Assembly (NCBI GenBank): GCA_021496925.1
Contig: CP053915.1
Coordinates: 4,739,501 to 4,803,500 of the forward strand
Source of the DNA: Acidovorax sp. YS12
Lineage (GTDB): Bacteria; Pseudomonadota; Gammaproteobacteria; Burkholderiales; Burkholderiaceae_C
Length of the DNA: 64,000 nt
Reading direction: 5' to 3'
In this document: in pieces, positions 56,120 to 62,693 of the stretch
Position numbering within the stretch: the stretch's first letter is position 1
How the letters are laid out: each line of letters begins with the position of its first letter
Notes under the pieces: generated by a model
The model's input: the letters and a program-made list of their open reading frames with translations, nothing else
Database searches by the model: none
What the model was told of the DNA's origin: nothing
Position numbers and translations under genes: made by a program

Positions 56120-57682
56120 ATGTCCTGGATGCGCGTTGGCCTGCTGTGGCTGCTGTGTTGCCTGGGCATGGGCCCTGCGGGGGCGCAGGATGCGCAGCCG
56201 GACACCCGCCAGCCCCAGGTGCTGCGCGTGTACAGCCGCAGCATCACGACCCTGGCCGGGGAGGTGGGGGGCTACTCTCCCAGGGACCGGGCGGAGGCGG
56301 CGGAGCAGCGCATCGAAAAAACCTTCAACGCCCAGCCCCGGGCGCGCGTGAGCAGCCGGGTCGATGACAAGGGGGCGGCCATTCTGCTGGGCGGCCAACT
56401 GGCGTTTTACCTGCGCCCTGCGGACATCAACACCATGGACGGCGAAACCCTGGAGCAGCGCGTACAGGAAGCCGTGCAAGCCCTGGAGCTGGTGCGCGAA
56501 GACTTGAGCGTGCTGCACAACCCGCAAGCCATGGCCAAGATGGTGGCCTGGGTGCTGCTGGCTACCGCAGCGGCCGCGCTGGCCTTGAAGCTGCTCTGGC
56601 GTCTGCGCCGCTGGGCGCTGCAGCGGCTGCGCCATTGGGTACACCCGGCGGTGCGCTGGGCGGGGGTGGTGGCAGGGCGCAGGGTGCGCATTGCCGTGCG
56701 CTGGGTGTACTATGCCATGGCCCTGGTTTTCACGCTGCTGGCGCTGGGGCTGGTGCATGCTTGGCTGTCGGTGGTGTTGCACCAGATTCCCTATACCCGC
56801 GCCTGGAGCCTGAACCTCAACAGCCTGCTGTGGGAGTTTGCCCAGGACCGCCTGTGGGCGGTGCTGGAGCTGCTGCCCAATCTGCTCATCGCCCTGGTGA
56901 TTCTGCTGGCAGCACGCTACACGGCCCGCTTCGTGGCGTACCTGTTCGGGCGCATCGAGCGTGGCGATCTGGTGCTGGCCCAGTTCGACCGCGACACCGC
57001 CGCCACCACGCGGCGTTTGCTGGTGTTTGCCGTGTGGGTGTTCGCCCTGGCGATGGCCTACCCCTATTTGCCTGGGGCGCAGACCGAGGCGTTCAAGGGG
57101 CTGTCGGTGATGATCGGCCTGATGGTGTCGCTGGGCGCGTCCAGCCTGGTGGGGCAGTTTGCCTCGGGGCTGATCCTGATTTACTCCCGGGCGCTGAAAG
57201 TGGGGGAGTACGTGCAGATCGGCGAGGTCGAGGGCACGGTGGCGCAAATCGGCCTGTTCGCCACCAAGCTCCACACCAATTTGCGCGAGGAAGTGAACAT
57301 CCCCAATTCGGGCCTGGTGGGCGAGAAGGTGAAGAATTTCTCGCGCCTGACCCGGGGCGGCGGGGTATTCATTGCCGTGAACGTGACGGCTGGCTATGAC
57401 ACGCCCTGGCGGCAGGTCGAGGCCATGCTGCTGGAAGTGGCCCGCGAGACCCCGGGCGTGCGCCTCCACCCCGCGCCCAAGGTGCTGCAGAAAAAGCTCT
57501 CGGACACCTGCGTGGAATACGAGCTGCGCGTGGCGATCGACGAACCCAAGCACCAGGCCGCCATCGTCAGCCTGCTGCACGGCAAGGTGCAGGATGTGTT
57601 CGCCCGGCAGGGCGTGGCCATGCTCTCGCCCCAGTACATCGTGGAAGTGGGGCAGGAGCCGCCCGCATCGACAGGCAGTTGA
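56120..57682 (+). CDS. Mechanosensitive ion channel, MscS family, with periplasmic N-terminal domain
   Basis: 520 residues from ATG 56120 (ATG 56129 equally possible). A signal peptide (LLWLLCCLGMGPAGAQ) is followed by a soluble region (residues about 20-135), then membrane helices near 140-165, 195-215, 255-280 and 300-320. The MscS pore helix and beta domain follow: MIGLMVSLGASSLVGQFASGLILIYSRALKVGEYVQI and GTVAQIGLFATKL, then VNIPNSGLVGEKVKNFSR. It opens under membrane tension to release solutes. It is probably co-transcribed with the amidohydrolase. Confidence 0.87.
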   Translation: MSWMRVGLLWLLCCLGMGPAGAQDAQPDTRQPQVLRVYSRSITTLAGEVGGYSPRDRAEAAEQRIEKTFNAQPRARVSSRVDDKGAAILLGGQLAFYLRPADINTMDGETLEQRVQEAVQALELVREDLSVLHNPQAMAKMVAWVLLATAAAALALKLLWRLRRWALQRLRHWVHPAVRWAGVVAGRRVRIAVRWVYYAMALVFTLLALGLVHAWLSVVLHQIPYTRAWSLNLNSLLWEFAQDRLWAVLELLPNLLIALVILLAARYTARFVAYLFGRIERGDLVLAQFDRDTAATTRRLLVFAVWVFALAMAYPYLPGAQTEAFKGLSVMIGLMVSLGASSLVGQFASGLILIYSRALKVGEYVQIGEVEGTVAQIGLFATKLHTNLREEVNIPNSGLVGEKVKNFSRLTRGGGVFIAVNVTAGYDTPWRQVEAMLLEVARETPGVRLHPAPKVLQKKLSDTCVEYELRVAIDEPKHQAAIVSLLHGKVQDVFARQGVAMLSPQYIVEVGQEPPASTGS

Positions 57683-57700
57683 AAAGCGGGAGCCCGGCGG

Positions 57701-57727
57701 CAAAAAAAAAGCGGGCCTGGGCCCGCT
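57701..57727 (-). terminator. Intrinsic terminator of the bacterioferritin gene
   Basis: On the minus strand AGCGGGC-CCAG-GCCCGCT is followed by nine T residues, 24 nt after the bfr stop. It may also slow the convergent MscS transcript. Confidence 0.85.
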
Positions 57728-57750
57728 GAAAGCATGTGTGCGCGGGGCGT

Positions 57751-58230
57751 TCAGTCGCCCGCTTCGCCCATCTGCGACTGGAGGTAGTTCTGCAGGCCGA
57801 CCTTGTCGAGCAGGTCGATCTGGGTTTCCAGGAAGTCGATGTGCTCCTCGGTGTCCTCGAGGATTTCCTGCAGCAGGTCGCGCGAGACGTAGTCGCGCAC
57901 CGCTTCGCAGTGGGCGATGCCTTCCTTGAGGGTGGCTTGCGCGCCTTGCTCCGCGCGCAGGTCGCAGGCCAGGATCTCGGGCACGTCCTCGCCGATCTGC
58001 AGCTTGCCCAGGTCCTGCAGGTTGGGCAGGCCGTCGAGCACGAAGATGCGGTCCATCAGCGCGTCGGCGTGCTTCATCTCGCCGATGGACTCCTGGTACT
58101 CCTTCTTGGCCAGCTTGTCGAAGCCCCAGTGCTTGAGCATGCGGTAGTGCACGAAGTACTGGTTGATGGCCGTCAGCTCGTTCTTGAGCTGGGCCTGCAG
58201 GTAGGTGATGGCCTGTGCGTCGCCTTGCAT
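57751..58230 (-). CDS. bfr: Bacterioferritin
   Basis: 159 residues from ATG 58230. Ferroxidase ligands appear in order: Glu in LKNELTAINQYFVH, Glu and His in GEMKHADALM, Glu in HCEAVRDYVS and EDTEEHIDFLETQ. The haem-ligand Met lies in GEMKHA. It is a 24-subunit haem-containing iron store that oxidises Fe2+. It lies next to, and divergent from, ahpC, in keeping with the link between iron storage and peroxide control. There is no ferredoxin gene (bfd) nearby. Confidence 0.94.
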   Translation of the reverse strand: MQGDAQAITYLQAQLKNELTAINQYFVHYRMLKHWGFDKLAKKEYQESIGEMKHADALMDRIFVLDGLPNLQDLGKLQIGEDVPEILACDLRAEQGAQATLKEGIAHCEAVRDYVSRDLLQEILEDTEEHIDFLETQIDLLDKVGLQNYLQSQMGEAGD

Positions 58231-58381
58231 CGTGGGGCTCCCGGTATCTGTGGTGTGAATGGCGGGATTGTCATCGCACACCCGGGGCCGGGCAAGGCGG
58301 CGGCGCGCAAGACCCTGTTTTGCCGGTTGGGCTGCTATTCAACCTGACACGCATTCGTATCCGGTGGGCCGGGCGTGCGTT

Positions 58382-58450
58382 TTAATAGCTATTAACAATT
58401 AACATTATCGAATAGATTGATTGGATTGATTGTCGCGATGGGGATAGACT
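58382..58450 (+). promoter_or_regulatory. Promoter and control region of ahpC
   Basis: AT-rich. A 14-bp palindrome TTAATAGCTATTAA (58382-58395), a tandem GATTGATTG-GATTGATTG (58415-58432), and a likely TTGGAT (58421) with TAGACT (58445) at 18-nt spacing. I cannot fit a full four-element OxyR site, so the regulator is left open. Confidence 0.5.
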
Positions 58451-58492
58451 TCATCCCTGTCATCACTCGACTCCAACTGAAAGGAAACCGCA

Positions 58493-59068
58493 ATGTCCCT
58501 GATCAATACGCAAGTGCAACCGTTCAAGACCACCGCCTTCGTGAACCGCAACGGCAAGGGTGAGTTCATCGAAGTGACCGAGCAGAGCCTCAAGGGCAAG
58601 TGGTCCGTGCTGATCTTCATGCCGGCTGCCTTCACGTTCAACTGCCCCACCGAGATCGAGGACGCTGCCGAGCACTACGCCGAGTTCCAGAAGGCCGGTG
58701 CCGAGGTCTACATCGTCACCACCGACACGCACTTCTCGCACAAGGTGTGGCACGAGACCTCCGACGCCGTGGGCAAGGCCAAGTTCCCCCTGGTCGGCGA
58801 CCCGACGCACCAGCTGACCAACGCCTTCGGCGTGCACATCCCCGAAGAAGGCCTGGCGCTGCGCGGCACCTTCGTGATCAACCCCGATGGCGTGATCAAG
58901 ACCGTGGAAATCCACTCCAACGAAATCGCCCGCGACGTGTCGGAAACCCTGCGCAAGCTCAAGGCCGCCCAGTTCACGGCAGCGCATCCTGACCAGGTGT
59001 GCCCCGCCAAGTGGAAGGAAGGCGCCAAGACCCTGACGCCTTCGCTGGACCTGGTCGGCAAGATCTAA
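58493..59068 (+). CDS. ahpC: Alkyl hydroperoxide reductase subunit C (typical 2-Cys peroxiredoxin)
   Basis: 191 residues. The peroxidatic Cys51 lies in FTFNCPTE and the resolving Cys170 in DQVCPAKW, about 120 residues apart, as in AhpC. AAAGGAA precedes the ATG. It reduces organic peroxides and H2O2 and is recycled by AhpF, encoded next. A hairpin terminator lies between the two genes, so AhpC is probably produced in excess. Confidence 0.96.
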   Translation: MSLINTQVQPFKTTAFVNRNGKGEFIEVTEQSLKGKWSVLIFMPAAFTFNCPTEIEDAAEHYAEFQKAGAEVYIVTTDTHFSHKVWHETSDAVGKAKFPLVGDPTHQLTNAFGVHIPEEGLALRGTFVINPDGVIKTVEIHSNEIARDVSETLRKLKAAQFTAAHPDQVCPAKWKEGAKTLTPSLDLVGKI

Positions 59069-59083
59069 TCCGCGCTTCTCTAC

Positions 59084-59131
59084 AGCCGGACAGTGCCATG
59101 GCGCCATGCGCCATGCCGTCCGGCTTTTTTT
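59084..59131 (+). terminator. Hairpin terminator between ahpC and ahpF
   Basis: AGCCGGAC / GTCCGGCT with a long loop that itself contains nested GGCGCC/GCGCC pairing, then TTTTTT. The ahpF start is 38 nt further on, so read-through is needed unless ahpF has another promoter. Confidence 0.75.
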
Positions 59132-59168
59132 CGCCCTCATATTTCCAACAAATTCGCAAAGGACCGCC

Positions 59169-60737
59169 ATGCTCGACGACCAACTCAAATCCCAACTCGC
59201 CGCCTACCTGGAGCGCGTGACGCAACCGTTCGAGCTGGTGGCATCGCTGGACGACAGCGAGACGGCGGCGCAGATGCGCGAGCTGCTGACCACCATCCAG
59301 GGCCTGCGCGGCGACAAGATCACGCTGCGCCTGGACGGCCAGGACGCGCGCAAGCCCTCGTTCTCGCTGCAGCGCGCGGGCACGCAGCAGTCCCTGCGCT
59401 TCGCCGGCCTGCCGTTGGGGCATGAGTTCACGTCGCTGGTGCTGGCGCTGCTGTGGACCGGCGGCCACCCGCCGAAGGTGGAGCAGGACCTGATCGAGCA
59501 GGTGCAGGCGCTGTCGCCTGTGGATGGTGGCGACTTCAATTTCGAGGTCTACATGAGCCTGTCGTGCCACAACTGCCCCGACGTGGTGCAGGCGCTGTCG
59601 CTCATGGCCGTGCTCAACCCCAAGGTCAAGACCACGGTGATCGAAGGCGGCGCCTTCCAGCAGGAGGTGACTGAGCGCGAGATCATGGCCGTGCCCATGG
59701 TCTACCTCAACGGCCAGGTGTTCGGCGCGGGCCGCATGGAGCTGGCCGAGATCGTCGCCAAGCTCGACACCGGCGCCGCCGCGCGCGAGGCCGCCAAACT
59801 CTCGGCCAAGGAGGCGTTCGACGTGCTGGTCATCGGCGGCGGCCCGGCCGGCGCCGCGGCCGCGGTGTACGCGGCGCGCAAGGGCATCCGCACCGGCGTC
59901 GCGGCCGAGCGCTTCGGCGGCCAGGTGAACGACACGCTGGACATCGAAAACTACATCTCCATCCCCAAGACCGAGGGCCCGCAGTTCGCCGCCGCGCTGG
60001 AGCGCCACGTGCGCGAGTACGAGGTGGACATCATGAACCTGCAGCGCGCCAAGGCGCTCAGGCCCGCCGCCACGGCCGGCGGCCTGGCCGAGGTGGAAAT
60101 GGACAACGGCGCCGTGCTCAGGGCCAAGAGCGTCATCCTCTCCACCGGCGCGCGCTGGCGCAACATGAACGTGCCCGGCGAGGAGCAGTACCGCACCAAG
60201 GGCGTGGCCTACTGCCCGCACTGCGACGGCCCGCTGTACAAGGGCAAGCGCGTGGCCGTGATCGGCGGCGGCAACTCCGGCATCGAGGCCGCGATCGACC
60301 TGGCCGGCGTGGTGGCGCACGTCACCGTGTTCGAGTTCATGCCCCAACTCAAGGCCGACGCCGTGCTGCAGAAGAAGCTCGCCAGCCTGCCCAACGTGGA
60401 CGTGGTGCTGAACGCCCAGACCACCGAGGTGCTGGGCGACGGCAGCAAGGTCAACGCGCTGGCCTACAAGGACCGCGCCACGGGCGAGGAAAAGCGCGTG
60501 GAGCTCGAAGGCATCTTCGTGCAGATCGGCCTGCTGCCCAACACCGACTGGCTCAAGGGCACGGTGGAGCTGAGCAAATTCGGCGAGATCGTGATCGACG
60601 CCAAGGGCCACACCAGCGTGCCCGGCGTGTTCGCCGCGGGCGACTGCACCACGGTGCCGTACAAGCAGATCATCATCGCCGCCGGCGCGGGCGCCACGGC
60701 CGCGCTCTCCGCGTTCGACCACATCATCCGTAGCTGA
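59169..60737 (+). CDS. ahpF: Alkyl hydroperoxide reductase subunit F (NADH:peroxiredoxin reductase)
   Basis: 522 residues from ATG 59169 with AAAGGA upstream. The N-terminal thioredoxin-like double domain carries Cys133-His-Asn-Cys136 (SCHNCPD). The flavoprotein half has the FAD motif VIGGGPAGAAAAVYAARKG near residue 220, redox centre YCPHCDGP near residue 347 and the NAD site VIGGGNSGIEAAIDL. C-terminal GVFAAGDCT is typical. It passes electrons from NADH to AhpC. Confidence 0.96.
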   Translation: MLDDQLKSQLAAYLERVTQPFELVASLDDSETAAQMRELLTTIQGLRGDKITLRLDGQDARKPSFSLQRAGTQQSLRFAGLPLGHEFTSLVLALLWTGGHPPKVEQDLIEQVQALSPVDGGDFNFEVYMSLSCHNCPDVVQALSLMAVLNPKVKTTVIEGGAFQQEVTEREIMAVPMVYLNGQVFGAGRMELAEIVAKLDTGAAAREAAKLSAKEAFDVLVIGGGPAGAAAAVYAARKGIRTGVAAERFGGQVNDTLDIENYISIPKTEGPQFAAALERHVREYEVDIMNLQRAKALRPAATAGGLAEVEMDNGAVLRAKSVILSTGARWRNMNVPGEEQYRTKGVAYCPHCDGPLYKGKRVAVIGGGNSGIEAAIDLAGVVAHVTVFEFMPQLKADAVLQKKLASLPNVDVVLNAQTTEVLGDGSKVNALAYKDRATGEEKRVELEGIFVQIGLLPNTDWLKGTVELSKFGEIVIDAKGHTSVPGVFAAGDCTTVPYKQIIIAAGAGATAALSAFDHIIRS

Positions 60738-60748
60738 GGCTGTCGAAA

Positions 60749-60785
60749 ACCATAGCTGCTCGCGCTTGCCTGGACTCGTTTTACA
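60749..60785 (+). repeat. Interspersed palindromic repeat, half copy K1
   Basis: ACCATAGCTGCTCGCGCTTG then CCTGGACTCGTTTT. Forward degenerate half, directly abutting the reverse copy K2 so that the two face each other. Confidence 0.55.
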
Positions 60786-60786
60786 A

Positions 60787-60840
60787 GGCTTTTTAGCCTC
60801 AAACCAAGGCCAGCCAAGCGCTGGCAGCTACTGAAAAAGA
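60787..60840 (-). repeat. Interspersed palindromic repeat, copy K2
   Basis: Plus strand has TTTTTAGCCTCAAACCAAGG, CCAGCCAAGCGCTGGCAGCT and ACTGAAAAAG. Reverse orientation. Together with K1 it forms a head-to-head pair after ahpF. Confidence 0.75.
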
Positions 60841-60921
60841 AGCGCCCTGGTGCCATGCCCAGGGCGCTTTCTTCTGGGGCGCGCGGCCCGGCGCGCGCCA
60901 GGCATGTTCGGGGGGGATCGT

Positions 60922-60947
60922 TACAATCGAGAGCGATTCCCATTCAT
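60922..60947 (+). promoter_or_regulatory. FecI-type sigma gene promoter with weak Fur-like match
   Basis: TACAAT (-10 type) at 60922-60927, overlapped by GAGAGCGATTCCCATTCAT (60929-60947), which matches the Fur consensus at only 10 of 19 positions. It is placed where FecI operons normally carry a Fur site. Confidence 0.35.
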
Positions 60948-60951
60948 CGCC

Positions 60952-61479
60952 ATGCCTTCGCACCTTCATGCCCTCCACGTCCTCTACGCAGACCACCACG
61001 GCTGGCTGCTGGGCTGGCTGCGCCGCAGGCTGGGCTGCCCGCATGGCGCGGCGGACGTGGCGCAGGACACCTTCGTGCGCATCCTCGCCTCGCGCGACGC
61101 GCTGCTGGGCCTGCGCGAGCCGCGCGCCTACCTCACCACCACCGCGCAGCACCTGCTGATCGACCGCGCGCGCCGCCAGGCGCTGGAGCGCGCCTACCTC
61201 GCCGAACTGGCCGCGCTGGCCGACAGCCAGCCGGGCCTCGCGCCCTCGCCCGAAGACACCCTCGCCGCACTGCAGGCGCTGCAGCAGATCAGCGCCGCGC
61301 TCGACGGCCTGCCGCCCAAGCCCGCGCGCGCCTTCCTGCTGCACTACCTGGATGGCGAGCCGCAGGACGCCATCGCCGCCTCGCTCGGCGTCTCCCCCCG
61401 CATGGTGCGCAAATACCTGGTGCAGGCGCTGCTGCACTGCCATACCGCCATGGACCGGACCATGGCCGGCGGCGCATGA
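60952..61479 (+). CDS. ECF sigma factor, FecI type
   Basis: 175 residues from ATG 60952 (few bases follow the presumed transcription start, and no Shine-Dalgarno is seen). Sigma region 2: LYADHHGWLLGWLRRRLG, AADVAQDTFVRIL and EPRAYLTTTAQHLLIDRARR (residues about 10-80). Region 4: LPPKPARAFLLHYLDGEPQDAIAASLGVSPRMVRKYLVQAL. It directs transcription of the TonB receptor gene when released by FecR. It overlaps fecR by ATGA (61476-61479). Confidence 0.9.
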   Translation: MPSHLHALHVLYADHHGWLLGWLRRRLGCPHGAADVAQDTFVRILASRDALLGLREPRAYLTTTAQHLLIDRARRQALERAYLAELAALADSQPGLAPSPEDTLAALQALQQISAALDGLPPKPARAFLLHYLDGEPQDAIAASLGVSPRMVRKYLVQALLHCHTAMDRTMAGGA

Positions 61480-62483
61480 CGGTACGCGCGCCCGACCTCA
61501 TCGCCGAAGAAGCCGCGCAATGGCTGGTGCGTCTGGGCGCCGGCGCACCCGACACACCCGACGAAGCCGCCCGCGCCGCCTTCGCCGCCTGGAAGGCCGC
61601 CGACCCGCGCCACGCCGAGGCCGCGCGCGGCATGGAAGCCCTGCTGGAGCGCATGCAGGGCCTGCGCGCGCAGGCCGGCGGCAACGCGCGCCCGGCACAG
61701 GCCGCGCTCAGCGCCGCGCTGTCCGCTGGACGGCGCCGCCGCCGCATCGCCCGCGCGGGCGCCGCGCTGGCCCTGGCGTTCGCCCTGGCGGTGCCCGCCG
61801 CCGTTGTGCTGCACGCCTGGCCGCCCGCCTACCTGCTGGCCGACCTGCGCACCGGCACCGGCGAATGGCAGACCCGCGAACTTGCCGACGGCACCCGCAT
61901 CGCCCTGCGCGGCGGCAGCGCCGTGAACCTGCGCTACGACGCGGCGCGGCGCACGCTGGAGCTGGTGCAGGGCGACATCCTGGTGGACGTGGCGAAGGAC
62001 GCCGCGCGCCCCTTCGTCGTGCAGACCGCGCATGGCCGCATCCGCGCGCTGGGCACGCGCTTCGTGGTCGAGCGGCAGCCCGGCGCCACCGTGCTCTCCA
62101 TGCTTGAATCCGCAACCGAAGTCACGCCCTCCGGCGGCGCCGCGCCGCTGCGCGTGCAGGCGGGCGAGCGCCTGCGCTTCACCGCCGCCGGGGCCGAGCC
62201 CCTCACCGCGCTGGACGCCGCCAGCACCGAGGGCGCCTGGCGCCGCCGCCAGCTCGTGGTGCACGACCAGCCGCTGCCCGAGGTGCTCGACGCCCTGGCG
62301 CGCCAGCGCCCCGGCTACCTGCACTACGACCGCGCGGCGCTCGAAGGCATCCGCGTCTCGGCCGTGCTGCCGCTGGACGACACCGGCCGCGCGCTGCAAC
62401 TGCTGGTCGATGGCTTTCCGCAACTGCGGGTGCGCATGGTCACGCGGTATCTCGCCATGGTGGACGTGGCGCCGCAGCCCTGA
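61476..62483 (+). CDS. FecR-type anti-sigma regulator
   Basis: 335 residues. The N-terminal cytoplasmic DUF4880-type region (EEAAQWLVRLGAGAPDTPDEAARAAFAAWKAADPRHAEA) binds the sigma factor. One membrane helix lies near residues 90-110 (ALALAFALAVPAAVVLHAW), then a periplasmic FecR domain with DLRTGTGEWQTRELADGTRIAL and GTRFVVERQ. The C-terminal STN-like half (VLDALARQRPGYLHYDRAALEGIRVSAVLPL) is the part contacted by the receptor's signalling domain. Confidence 0.9.
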   Translation: MTVRAPDLIAEEAAQWLVRLGAGAPDTPDEAARAAFAAWKAADPRHAEAARGMEALLERMQGLRAQAGGNARPAQAALSAALSAGRRRRRIARAGAALALAFALAVPAAVVLHAWPPAYLLADLRTGTGEWQTRELADGTRIALRGGSAVNLRYDAARRTLELVQGDILVDVAKDAARPFVVQTAHGRIRALGTRFVVERQPGATVLSMLESATEVTPSGGAAPLRVQAGERLRFTAAGAEPLTALDAASTEGAWRRRQLVVHDQPLPEVLDALARQRPGYLHYDRAALEGIRVSAVLPLDDTGRALQLLVDGFPQLRVRMVTRYLAMVDVAPQP

Positions 62484-62526
62484 AGAGCCTGCGGCGGCCC
62501 GTGCGGCTGTGGGCCGCGCCAAGACT

Positions 62527-62578
62527 CCTTTTTTGATAGCTGCCAGCGCTTGCTGCATAAGCGCCAGGAGCCAATTTC
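62527..62578 (+). repeat. Interspersed palindromic repeat, copy L
   Basis: CCTTTTTTGATAGCTGCCAG then CGCTTGCTGCATAAGCGCCA and GGAGCC. Forward, nearly identical to copy F. It lies between fecR and the receptor gene. Confidence 0.85.
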
Positions 62579-62693
62579 ATTGAAATTCCGCAGGCCGCCA
62601 TGCGCGTGGCCCTTGCGGAAAGCACGCCGCCCGGGTTCCGCTTTTCGCCGCCCGTCCGTCAAGCGCAAGGAAAGCAACAGAAAGGGAACCACC

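Noticed and set aside
58384..58393. Further copy of the dispersed palindromic repeat (AATAGCTATT)
   Set aside because: Only the TAGCTATT end resembles the family; the CCAGCGCTTG arm is missing.
58382..58432. OxyR binding site at ahpC
   Set aside because: ATAG/CTAT elements occur but not at the 7-nt spacing of the four-part consensus, so I did not annotate it as OxyR.
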